Shown piece after piece: positions 1-5,398 of a stretch of DNA of 6,456 nt. Made by a program: the position numbers and the translations under genes. Positions within the stretch are counted from its first letter, which is position 1, and every line of letters starts with the position of its first letter. Under the pieces are notes generated by a model. It had not been told where the DNA came from, ran no database searches, and worked only from the letters and a program-made list of their open reading frames with translations. This stretch comes from Leptolyngbyaceae cyanobacterium SM1_3_5 (GTDB lineage: Bacteria > Cyanobacteriota > Cyanobacteriia > Elainellales > Elainellaceae), in contig JAAUTJ010000285.1 of NCBI GenBank assembly GCA_012031475.1, positions 1 through 6,456 on the forward strand, written 5' to 3'.

Positions 1-59
1 TCTAGCGCAACTTTGGATTTGAACTGGGCGCTGTGCTGTTTGCGTTTGTTTTGGCTCAT
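1..59 (-). CDS. IS3-family transposase OrfA, N-terminal fragment (cut by window edge)
   Basis: The reverse strand reads ATG from position 59 and gives 19 codons, MSQNKRKQHSAQFKSKVAL, before the window ends. This is the familiar start of IS3-family OrfA proteins, with a basic KRKQHS segment followed by FKxKVALEA, which leads into the helix-turn-helix that binds the element's ends. In that family OrfA joins by programmed frameshifting to OrfB, which carries the DDE catalytic domain; both lie beyond the left edge. The start is supported by AGGAG at 66-70, six bases upstream of the ATG. Only the N-terminus is visible, so whether the transposase is intact cannot be judged. The family call rests on recognition of this short segment. 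Confidence 0.75.
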   Translation of the reverse strand, partial: MSQNKRKQHSAQFKSKVAL

Positions 60-127
60 AAACTACTCCTAGCATGGGTTGGAAGGGTGTAGCTTATCTA
101 CCTGTCCAGTTTTTTGGTTCCACCTCA
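1..127 (-). mobile_element. 5' end of an IS3-family insertion sequence with probable terminal inverted repeat
   Basis: The orfA start is followed, outward on the plus strand, by about 68 bp that end in a T-rich motif at 101-127. Read on the minus strand, this begins TGAGGTGGAACC and continues into AAAAAACTGGACAGG. IS3-family elements usually begin with TG, have a terminal repeat of about 25-40 bp, and start orfA within about 100 bp of the end, so the outer boundary probably lies at 127 (or 122, if the end is TGGAACC). The partner repeat and the target duplication lie outside the window, so the boundary is an inference. Confidence 0.55.
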
Positions 128-221
128 ATTTACCACCTGAATCGCCCCAATGTGAAACGCGCCTTTAGGCGGACTTAAACTGTTAACCTTGGAGAATTTG
201 AAGCGAGTTCGATCGCTCAAC
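128..221. other. Flank between the IS end and the radical SAM gene
   Basis: These 94 bases carry no credible gene. The only structure seen is a short hairpin at 160-171 (CGCC TTTA GGCG). It lies downstream of the minus-strand radical SAM gene and could be a weak terminator, but no T run follows it on that strand. Confidence 0.4.
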
Positions 222-1505
222 CTACAAAAGAACTGCTTGCGCTGTCTCGCGATGTTTCACTAAAGTTGCTGTGGGTAAAGCGCCTTTGATGTGGCTCCAA
301 GGCAAAATGCGATCGACACTCCAATCGTCATGCACATAGGTCTCTAGTGGCGGCAACTGTCCCCGCAGTTCCTTAAAAGCGCGGCGATAGCTGCCTAAAG
401 TATCTCCATAGTGGCGGACTAATTCAAGTAGTTTCGACAGGCGGCGATCGCCCCGCGAAATCAACGCTTGAATCACCGACCAGCTGTAGCTTTCTGGACG
501 AAAATCAATGCCGTGCGGACGCAATTGTTTCTGCAAAGATTTCAACCGCTTTTCTGCTTCCAAATCAACGCCATACCACTGAAACGGCGTGTGCGCTTTG
601 GGAACAAACGTGCTGCATCCCAAGGTTAATCTCAGTCCGGGAGCCGCTTTTTTGACATCGCGCATCATGGCGACAGTGCGGTCGAGATCGTCCGCCGTTT
701 CTCCCGGCAAGCCCACCATGCCGTAGAGTTTTAGCGCTTTTAATCCGCCTGCTTTAGCGTTGATTGCGGCCTGAATAATTTCATCATTCGTTAGCTTTTT
801 GTTAATCGATTCACGCAGTCGATCGCTTCCGGTTTCGACGGCGATCGTAATTGAATTTGTGTCATGCTTGACCAGCGTTTCGGTTAGCTTCGGCGTCACG
901 GTGTTGGTACGAACTGAGGCTAAACTGAGGCGAACCTCATCAAACTGTGGCCGATTGAGATAGTCTAAAAGTGTGTCGAATTCTGGATGCTGCGTCACAG
1001 ATGCGCCTAGCAAACCGAGGCGATGAGTAACCGAAAGGCCGCGATCGATCGCCGGAATTAATGATTCCTCCAAGCTCGCCGTCCGAAACGGCAATGTTAG
1101 ATAGCTTGCCAAACAAAAGCGGCACATCTCTGGGCAGCTTCGCACTACTTCGACCATGTAAATGTTTTCCCAGGCCGCTTTTTCCGTGACTACAGTCGAG
1201 GCAGAAAGCACATTGCCGCGATAGGTTTGCTTTGTGACTTGAGCCGGAATGTCTGAACGAATTGGCGCGATCGATCGAATTTCACCATCTGCACCTTCGT
1301 AAGTCACCTCATACAAACTCGGCACATAAACACCGGGAACCTGTGCGAGATGGGCAAGCTGAACGGCACGCTCGGCATCGCGAACTTGACCGTAAGCCAT
1401 CACAAATTCACCCAGCAAATTTTCGCCATCACCGAGCAGAATCACGTCAAAAAATTCGGCAAATGGCTCAGGATTTGCAGTCAAAACAGGGCCACCACCA
1501 AACAC
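222..1505 (-). CDS. Radical SAM core, C-terminal 427 residues of the broken gene
   Basis: This piece opens at a GTG that is really an internal valine codon (PLVFGGGP in the full protein), so it is not a natural start. Fragment residues 2-35 finish the N-terminal B12-binding-like region (FGGGPVLTA, then LLGDGENLLGEF). Residues 120-141 hold CxxxCxxC (C124, C128, C131). Residues around 215-275 form the later barrel strands with TGSDRLR and GLPGETADD. The tail contains WSHIKGALP and ends at TAG (222-224). If expressed alone it would keep the cluster motif but lack about 110 N-terminal residues. Confidence 0.8.
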   Translation of the reverse strand: MFGGGPVLTANPEPFAEFFDVILLGDGENLLGEFVMAYGQVRDAERAVQLAHLAQVPGVYVPSLYEVTYEGADGEIRSIAPIRSDIPAQVTKQTYRGNVLSASTVVTEKAAWENIYMVEVVRSCPEMCRFCLASYLTLPFRTASLEESLIPAIDRGLSVTHRLGLLGASVTQHPEFDTLLDYLNRPQFDEVRLSLASVRTNTVTPKLTETLVKHDTNSITIAVETGSDRLRESINKKLTNDEIIQAAINAKAGGLKALKLYGMVGLPGETADDLDRTVAMMRDVKKAAPGLRLTLGCSTFVPKAHTPFQWYGVDLEAEKRLKSLQKQLRPHGIDFRPESYSWSVIQALISRGDRRLSKLLELVRHYGDTLGSYRRAFKELRGQLPPLETYVHDDWSVDRILPWSHIKGALPTATLVKHRETAQAVLL

Positions 1506-1833
1506 AAGTGGATGCGCGTTTTGTGCGATCGCGACTGGCGATCGGAATGTCGTTCGCTTCTAGCAAATTCAAAATATTGACGTAATCGAGTTCCCAAGAC
1601 AGCGAAAAACCAAATAGTTCCGGCTCGTTCGGCAGCGATTCTTGCAGGTCGGTAAACAAACGGCTCACCTGCACATCCGATCTCATCGCCAATGTTGCCC
1701 AAACAATCTGATAGCCCAAACTGGTAATGCCAACGCTATATTCATTCGGAAACGCAAAAATCACCGGAACTGCATCCGGCGCGGCAACAGCAGGCGTAAA
1801 CAAAAGCTGCTCAGCAGCAAAAACAGAAGACAC
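1468..1833 (-). CDS. N-terminal piece of the broken radical SAM gene
   Basis: Residues 1-103, from the GTG at 1833, match the usual N-terminus of this radical SAM family. After R103 the reading runs out of frame (TKRASTCVWWW and onward) to a stop at 1468-1470, overlapping the frame that carries the radical SAM core. The last 18 residues are therefore probably not native. Upstream, 1834-1960 must hold this gene's promoter. The best match I see on the minus strand is TTGACT near 1946-1951 without a convincing -10. Confidence 0.75.
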   Translation of the reverse strand: MSSVFAAEQLLFTPAVAAPDAVPVIFAFPNEYSVGITSLGYQIVWATLAMRSDVQVSRLFTDLQESLPNEPELFGFSLSWELDYVNILNLLEANDIPIASRDRTKRASTCVWWWPCFDCKS

Positions 1834-1960
1834 GAAGGGCGATCGAAAAACACTGCCTTTAGGCTAACACTTCGACTAGCGTTTCGTCCTGTGTCAGAAT
1901 TGCGACTGATTAGCTATGTAGATCACATTAGATCTTGTTGTAGGCAGTCAAAAAGCAGGT

Positions 1961-2107
1961 ATGTTAAATAATTCTAAAGGTTCGATCGAGCATTTTATTG
2001 AAATTACAAATCATTTTGACGGCTTGGAAGCTACGCTCTTTTCTTACAGTCCCAGTTTTCGTACTTTGTATGTCGGGGATACAAAAAAGAATCTAGATAT
2101 TTTCTAA
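1961..2107 (+). CDS. Small hypothetical protein, 48 residues, overlapping the next ORF
   Basis: ATG at 1961 opens 48 codons, MLNNSKGSIEHFIEITNHF to TKKNLDIF, ending at TAA (2105-2107). The stop overlaps the ATG of the next frame in TAATG, a usual arrangement for translational coupling. Upstream of the ATG lies only a weak AGCAGG. The frame stays open back to a TAG at 1919-1921, so the real start could be earlier or the gene may have lost its 5' end. Composition is A+T-rich, like the following ORF. I do not recognise a family, and no membrane segment or motif is evident. It may be an independent small gene or the N-terminal piece of a gene frameshifted into the next ORF. Confidence 0.4.
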   Translation: MLNNSKGSIEHFIEITNHFDGLEATLFSYSPSFRTLYVGDTKKNLDIF

Positions 2108-2727
2108 TGAGGTATTTTGAGGTTAAGTTTGTTCAAACTTCGACTAGATGGAGCTTTAGCAACCTCAATGTTAGGTATCAAAAAGGCATCAACGGGGGCT
2201 ACAGATTCTCCGCTCAACATTGCTTCGATGCACTATGCCATCCCCCTCTTGTGGTTGAACTGTTGAATTATCAAGAGGTCATGGAAACTGAATCAATGCT
2301 TAAGAAGATAGTGATTGCCTCTCATTCAAGCTTCGCTGATTGTAAAAAATTGAGTGAGATAAACTTAATTAACGAAATTCCTCTGCTAGCGCGTGGAATG
2401 GCGTACCCATTTCGTTACGATCGTGGTAACAAAGTATTTTTTCTAGAGGTAATCACGATTCTTAAACGGAGATTTTTCTTAGCCTGTTATAACTGCCAAT
2501 TTCTGCAATTTCCTCAAGTCGTTTTTGTAGAGCAACTCCAATTGACTAGAGAAGCAGAAAATTTAGTGCTAGCTTCAGAATCAGATGGATTTTCAATAAA
2601 GTTCACATCAATCGAGCTATACAGCGAGGCTGAGTTTACGAGCTATGTTTATGAGCGATACAAAAGATTTAGCGATCGGGAAATTTCCGGTATTAGAAAA
2701 TCAATTCTTTCTGTCAGCGAGCTTTAA
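2107..2727 (+). CDS. Hypothetical protein, 206 residues, unrecognised
   Basis: A 206-codon frame runs from ATG at 2107 to TAA at 2725-2727. It is A+T-richer than its neighbours, has AGA and AGG codons near its start and contains no HIP1 octamer, which suggests acquired DNA. I do not recognise a domain. The C-terminal two thirds look most protein-like: a hydrophobic and aromatic stretch near residues 113-145 (KVFFLEVITIL, then QFPQVVFVEQL) and a charged tail (VYERYKRFSDREI). I do not call a membrane helix. The first 58 residues look less convincing; an alternative start is ATG at 2281 (M59, preceded by AAGAGGTC), which would give 148 residues. The gene converges on the flavoenzyme gene, 35 bp beyond its stop. 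Not predicted: any function. Confidence 0.55.
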   Translation: MRYFEVKFVQTSTRWSFSNLNVRYQKGINGGYRFSAQHCFDALCHPPLVVELLNYQEVMETESMLKKIVIASHSSFADCKKLSEINLINEIPLLARGMAYPFRYDRGNKVFFLEVITILKRRFFLACYNCQFLQFPQVVFVEQLQLTREAENLVLASESDGFSIKFTSIELYSEAEFTSYVYERYKRFSDREISGIRKSILSVSEL

Positions 2728-2759
2728 GCTTCACGTTTACTGGAAGAAAATTGCTCGCT
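2716..2759. terminator. Possible weak bidirectional terminator between convergent genes
   Basis: AGCGAGC at 2716-2722 is exactly complementary to GCTCGCT at 2753-2759, with a 30-base interior that can add a small CTTC/GAAG stem. It straddles the 35-bp gap between convergent genes, where a shared terminator is expected. The seven-base arms and long loop make it weak. Confidence 0.25.
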
Positions 2760-2762
2760 TAA

Positions 2763-3587
2763 CTACAGCGCATAAATCTCTTCGGACTCAGTTGGATGAA
2801 TCCCGATCGTCTGCTGTAACTGCTCGTGAGTCACGCCTAACTTAATTGCAGCCGTTAAGGTTTGAATAATTTCGGCAGCGCGATCGCCCACCATATGAGC
2901 GCCCAAAACTTTGTCAGAATTGCGATCGACAATTAGCTTAATTTGTGCGGTTTCATCGGCAGATAAAGCGTGAAATAGCGGCTCAAATGAAGTGCGATAA
3001 CATTCGATCGCGTCGCCAAATTTTTCGCGGGCTTGGTCTTCCGTCATGCCGATCGAAGCGGCTTCGGGACGGGCACAAATTGCGAAGGGAACGGTGTTGT
3101 AATCGATCGTTTGTGGTTGGCGAAACATCGTATCGATCGCGGCTTTTCCTTCAGCTTTGGCAACCGGAGTTAGCTGCAATCGATCAGTACAGTCGCCCAC
3201 CGCAAAAATATTCGATTGCGAGGTACGGCTGAGTGAATCGACCGCGATCGCGCCTTCTTTCACTTCCACGCCAGCCGATTCTAAGCCGAGGTTTTCGAGA
3301 TTGGGTTGACGACCGATCGCGCACAAAACCAGATCGGCGGTAATCATTTTGGGGCAGTTTTCACCGTCGATCGACACTCGAATCAAGTCGCCATCTTTTT
3401 CTAAAGCTTTGACTTTTGATCCGGTGATGAATTGAACGCCGCGATCGCTCATGCCCTGCTGTACAGCCGTTTGAATATCGAAATCAAAGCCGTCTAAAAT
3501 GCGATCGTGTGCCTCGATAATCGTGACTTCAGTGCCTAAGTTACGAAGGACGCTGCCAAATTCTACGCCAATGTATCCACCGCCCAT
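2763..3587 (-). CDS. Flavoenzyme C-terminal piece: NAD(P)-binding, central FAD and interface domains
   Basis: This 274-residue piece starts at an ATG that is an internal methionine (M173 of the whole protein) just before GGGYIGVEF. It holds the pyridine-nucleotide domain, the central FAD stretch AVGDCTDR and the dimer-interface domain with PLFHALS and the terminal HPTESEE, ending EIYAL. Alone it lacks the N-terminal FAD fold and the active cysteines, so it could not work as a reductase. Confidence 0.8.
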   Translation of the reverse strand: MGGGYIGVEFGSVLRNLGTEVTIIEAHDRILDGFDFDIQTAVQQGMSDRGVQFITGSKVKALEKDGDLIRVSIDGENCPKMITADLVLCAIGRQPNLENLGLESAGVEVKEGAIAVDSLSRTSQSNIFAVGDCTDRLQLTPVAKAEGKAAIDTMFRQPQTIDYNTVPFAICARPEAASIGMTEDQAREKFGDAIECYRTSFEPLFHALSADETAQIKLIVDRNSDKVLGAHMVGDRAAEIIQTLTAAIKLGVTHEQLQQTIGIHPTESEEIYAL

Positions 3588-4102
3588 AATTGCAATTTCT
3601 GAGGCAATTTTTCCAGATCAAACATTTGATCGGAGATTAAAGCAAGGTTGATGCCGGGAATTTTGGGGCGAGTCGGTTTGCCGCCGACGGCAATCAGAAT
3701 TTTGTCGGCTGTGACTTGGCGATCGCTCAACTTCACCGTATGCGGATCGACCAGAGTGGCGCGATCGATAAAGATTTCAATTCCCTGTTCTTTTAATTTC
3801 TCAAGCGAAGATTGGCTGAGTTTATGTAAATACTCGTGCATTGCTTTTGAAAAGTCTTGCCAATCAAAATCCGTTTGGCATTCACTCCAGCCATAGCGTT
3901 TTGAGGCAGCAAAATGACGCGGAAAATCCGAGGCGTAAACCATTAATCGTTTTGCGATACAGCCGCGATTCACGCAGGTTCCACCAAAGTCTTTAGACTC
4001 TGCGATCGCCACCTTCACGCCATATGAAGCCGCTCGTTTTGCGGCTGCAACGCCACCCGAACCGCCACCCATGATAAACAGATCGTAGTCAAACTTCGCC
4101 AT
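3563..4102 (-). CDS. Flavoenzyme N-terminal piece: FAD-binding domain with redox cysteines
   Basis: Residues 1-169 from the ATG at 4102 hold the FAD-binding GGGSGG, the acidic strand end AIAES (33-37), the C43/C48 pair and the ATG-like segment ILIAVGGKPTRP (135-146). After K169 the last ten residues (LQLWAVDTLA) are out of frame and end at a stop overlapping the next piece by 25 bp. P and K of the usual CIPKK are A50 and R52 here. Confidence 0.8.
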   Translation of the reverse strand: MAKFDYDLFIMGGGSGGVAAAKRAASYGVKVAIAESKDFGGTCVNRGCIAKRLMVYASDFPRHFAASKRYGWSECQTDFDWQDFSKAMHEYLHKLSQSSLEKLKEQGIEIFIDRATLVDPHTVKLSDRQVTADKILIAVGGKPTRPKIPGINLALISDQMFDLEKLPQKLQLWAVDTLA

Positions 4103-4135
4103 CGATCGCCCCAGTTTGAATTAGTGAACATACAA

Positions 4136-4168
4136 CAGCAGGGGCGCAAATGATATACGCCCCTGCTG
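4136..4168 (-). terminator. Perfect 11-bp hairpin downstream of dps
   Basis: CAGCAGGGGCG (4136-4146) and CGCCCCTGCTG (4158-4168) pair perfectly around an 11-base loop. It sits 32 bp past the dps stop and upstream of the flavoenzyme start, so it most likely ends the dps transcript and separates it from the next gene. On the minus strand it is followed by TTGTATGTT, only moderately T-rich. It could also be partly read through, or act as an mRNA-stabilising hairpin. Confidence 0.7.
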
Positions 4169-4199
4169 GTTAAATCAACATAAAATCAAGCAAAAACTT

Positions 4200-4793
4200 C
4201 TAGTTGGAATCGGTAGTTGCACCAACGGGTGTTTTGCTATCTTTGTGGGGGTTGCTGTGAACTGTTTCGATCGCTTCGCCATCCACAAACGATCGCAGCA
4301 TCCAGGCCATTTGCTCGTGAGCTTCCATCAGTCCGGTGAGGAAATCAGCGGTTCCTTCATCGTGAAATTCTTCAGAAGCAGTGTCGATGTGCTGACGCAA
4401 AGTGCGAATAATATGTTCGTGATCGCTTTGCAGACGCTTGATCATTTCGGTTGCCATTGGGATATCGCCGGGATGCTCTTGCAGCGAGGCAACTTCCACA
4501 AATTCACGCGCAGTTCCCAAGGGAAAGAAACCCAAAGCACGAGTGCGTTCCGCGATCGCATCAATGTTTTCCGACAGCGCTTGATATTGTTCTTCTAGCA
4601 GTTCATGGACAGAGCGGAACTGCGGACCAACCACGTCCCAATGATATTTTTTCGTTTTAATTTGCAGCAAATAGGTATTCGCCAAATCTTCGTTCAGCAG
4701 CTTGCAGACGCCTTCGCGCTGCTCGTCACTCAAACCAATATTGACAGGTCGCATGGGCATCTCTAAAAATCCCGTTTCTTTAACAAACTTCAT
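4200..4793 (-). CDS. dps: Dps-family ferritin-like DNA-protection protein
   Basis: Dps proteins form a 12-subunit cytoplasmic cage that oxidises Fe(II), generally with hydrogen peroxide, stores the iron, and in some members binds DNA. The ferroxidase ligands sit at the inter-subunit positions expected: H51 (KYHWDV), H63 (SVHELLEEQ), E67, D78 and E82 (ENIDAIAER). By count they have the same numbers as H51, H63, D67, D78 and E82 of E. coli Dps. Glu at 67 instead of Asp is, as I recall, common in cyanobacterial members. FLTGLMEAHEQMAWMLRSF (about 149-167) is the usual last helix. At 197 residues it is somewhat long, with a hydrophilic tail after about residue 172. The ATG at 4793 has no clear Shine-Dalgarno; M12 or M14 are alternatives (GAG just before M12). 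The 63-codon gene ends 18 bp upstream, suggesting one transcript. The neighbouring disulfide reductase fits an oxidative-stress setting. Confidence 0.93.
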   Translation of the reverse strand: MKFVKETGFLEMPMRPVNIGLSDEQREGVCKLLNEDLANTYLLQIKTKKYHWDVVGPQFRSVHELLEEQYQALSENIDAIAERTRALGFFPLGTAREFVEVASLQEHPGDIPMATEMIKRLQSDHEHIIRTLRQHIDTASEEFHDEGTADFLTGLMEAHEQMAWMLRSFVDGEAIETVHSNPHKDSKTPVGATTDSN

Positions 4794-4811
4794 TTATTAG
4801 TTGACCGAATT

Positions 4812-5003
4812 TCACCCCAGTTCGCCATCTATCAACTGAGAGATCATCGCCGCCAATTTTGCGGACAGAGTAACCCCTTTGGAAAGAGGCAGTCTGAGCG
4901 ATTGAGCCTCAATTAGTAGATTCAAATCGTTTCCGTACCTCAGCGACCGCTTTAAGTAAGCTGCATTACAAATAGTGAGTGGTGAAGTCGGGTTGGTTGC
5001 CAT
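4812..5003 (-). CDS. Small hypothetical protein (63 residues) upstream of dps
   Basis: I choose ATG at 5003, giving MATNPTSPLTICNAAYLKR through QLIDGELG, because AGAGGAG (5014-5020) lies ten bases upstream, the best ribosome binding site in the minus-strand genes inside the window. The frame is open back to 5129, but the extra 42 residues (Cys- and Arg-rich) do not look coded. The protein is probably mostly helical, with no membrane segment and one Cys (C12). Its centre, SLRYGNDLNLLIEAQSL, may form an amphipathic helix. It ends 18 bp before dps on the same strand, so co-transcription is likely. I do not recognise a family; a role tied to Dps or iron/peroxide stress is only a guess from position. 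Confidence 0.55.
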   Translation of the reverse strand: MATNPTSPLTICNAAYLKRSLRYGNDLNLLIEAQSLRLPLSKGVTLSAKLAAMISQLIDGELG

Positions 5004-5013
5004 GCAATTGTTG

Positions 5014-5020
5014 CTCCTCT
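5014..5020 (-). promoter_or_regulatory. Ribosome binding site deciding the start of the 63-codon gene
   Basis: AGAGGAG on the minus strand, ten bases before the ATG at 5003. It favours this start over the longer open frame reaching 5129. Confidence 0.6.
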
Positions 5021-5121
5021 TGCGATCAAACTCTGCCCCTCTACGGCCTTCGCAGTCACCACATAATGTCGAATTGAGAAGCATCATGCCCGAATAAAGG
5101 CAAAGATTTTTTCGCCTTGTA

Positions 5122-5174
5122 CATAGCACAGTATCTATATAAATTCTAAATCTGCGTATTTATACGGTGCTATG
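5122..5174. promoter_or_regulatory. 13-bp inverted repeat around the probable small-gene/dps promoter
   Basis: CATAGCACAGTAT (5122-5134) and ATACGGTGCTATG (5162-5174) pair at 12 of 13 positions, with centres about 40 bp apart. Between or overlapping the arms lie minus-strand -10-like hexamers TATAAA (5159-5164) and TATATA (5136-5141). The arrangement suits an operator pair controlling a promoter, or one dimer site on each side of it. It does not match the Fur, PerR or NtcA consensus as I know them. No matching -35 stands out. Confidence 0.4.
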
Positions 5175-5394
5175 CTGGAATAATCTTCACAAGTTTGTAA
5201 GTTTTGCATGAAACTCAGTGTAAACCCTACCTTTTTGGAGATAGAAGCGCAAAACAGCTACATGCCTTACCTAAAGTTTGTTAGGTGGCCTGGGTTCATC
5301 TCCACTAGGGTTACTGGTTCTTGAACGACTGAAGCGCGATCGCATCTTCGCACTCATGCCTCAGCGGGACTCTACCACAACAATTCACCTTACT

Positions 5395-5398
5395 GGAG
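5395..5398 (+). promoter_or_regulatory. Ribosome binding site of the exported protein gene
   Basis: GGAG, 12 bases before the ATG at 5411; spacing is slightly long. No better start lies nearby, and the signal peptide begins at this ATG. Confidence 0.5.

Larger units (their letters stand above)
222..1833 (-). pseudogene. Radical SAM protein (cyanobacterial family with B12-binding-like N-terminus), frameshifted
   Basis: Two minus-strand frames together encode one protein of about 537 residues. Residues 1 to about 103 resemble the N-terminal region of B12-binding radical SAM proteins (VIFAFPNEYSVGITSLGYQ, then SWELDYVNILNLLE). The second frame resumes at HPLVFGGGPVLTANPEPF and holds the radical SAM core with the cluster motif CPEMCRFC (merged C234, C238, C241), which binds the 4Fe-4S cluster that cleaves S-adenosylmethionine. 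Further conserved stretches include IAVETGSDRLR and MVGLPGET. The break lies at 1524-1527, beside a HIP1 site: GATCGCACAA restores frame if two bases (GC) were lost or one gained. The first codon is GTG at 1833; no clear Shine-Dalgarno precedes it. The substrate is unknown. I recall members of this family being annotated in connection with high-light acclimation of photosystem II, but the sequence does not show that. It may be a true pseudogene or a sequencing error; both halves are otherwise well preserved. Confidence 0.8.
2763..4102 (-). pseudogene. Glutathione-reductase-family flavoprotein disulfide reductase, frameshifted, NADH-type fold
   Basis: Two minus-strand frames form one 446-residue enzyme, close to the usual 450 of glutathione reductase. 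The N-terminal FAD motif GGGSGG spans residues 12-17, and the redox-active pair is C43/C48 in GGTCVNRGCIAKR. The second dinucleotide fold is at 174-207 (GGGYIG). FAD contacts FAVGD (300-304) and LTPVA follow, and the C-terminus has H436 and E441 in HPTESEE, the proton-relay pair of this family. A glutathione reductase would reduce GSSG in the cytoplasm with NADPH. Here E197 and D200 replace the NADPH-binding basic residues, which points to NADH, and K320 stands where human enzyme Arg347 contacts glutathione. A dihydrolipoyl-dehydrogenase-like or other disulfide substrate is therefore possible. Frame is lost after K169: CAGAAATTGCA needs one more A (near 3596-3598). The ATG at 4102 is preceded by GGGGCG. 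It lies downstream of dps, behind a hairpin. Confidence 0.8.

Noticed and set aside
1516..1545. Programmed frameshifting as the explanation for the radical SAM break
   Set aside because: There is no slippery heptamer or evident downstream structure, and homologues as I know them are single continuous frames.
1262..1585. Plus-strand open frames of 107 and 76 codons opposite the radical SAM gene
   Set aside because: They lie antisense to clearly conserved coding sequence, have His/Arg/Gln-rich composition and lack a recognisable domain; shadows.
1916..1928. CRP/NtcA-like partial palindrome ATGTAGATCACAT
   Set aside because: It lacks the TGTGA-N6-TCACA and GTA-N8-TAC spacing; probably chance.
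1834..1960. Possible tRNA or small RNA in the gap upstream of the radical SAM gene
   Set aside because: I saw no cloverleaf, CCA end or strong hairpin; the stretch reads as a promoter gap.
4245..4660. Plus-strand open frames opposite dps
   Set aside because: They are antisense to a complete Dps with all ferroxidase ligands, and have no family resemblance.
5004..5129. Upstream extension of the 63-codon gene to an ATG at 5129
   Set aside because: The extra residues are Cys/Arg-rich and unlike a protein N-terminus, while a good ribosome binding site fits the ATG at 5003.
5209..5325. 38-codon frame starting ATGAAACTCAGT in the intergenic region
   Set aside because: There is no ribosome binding site and no recognisable sequence; it more likely belongs to the leader of the exported protein gene.
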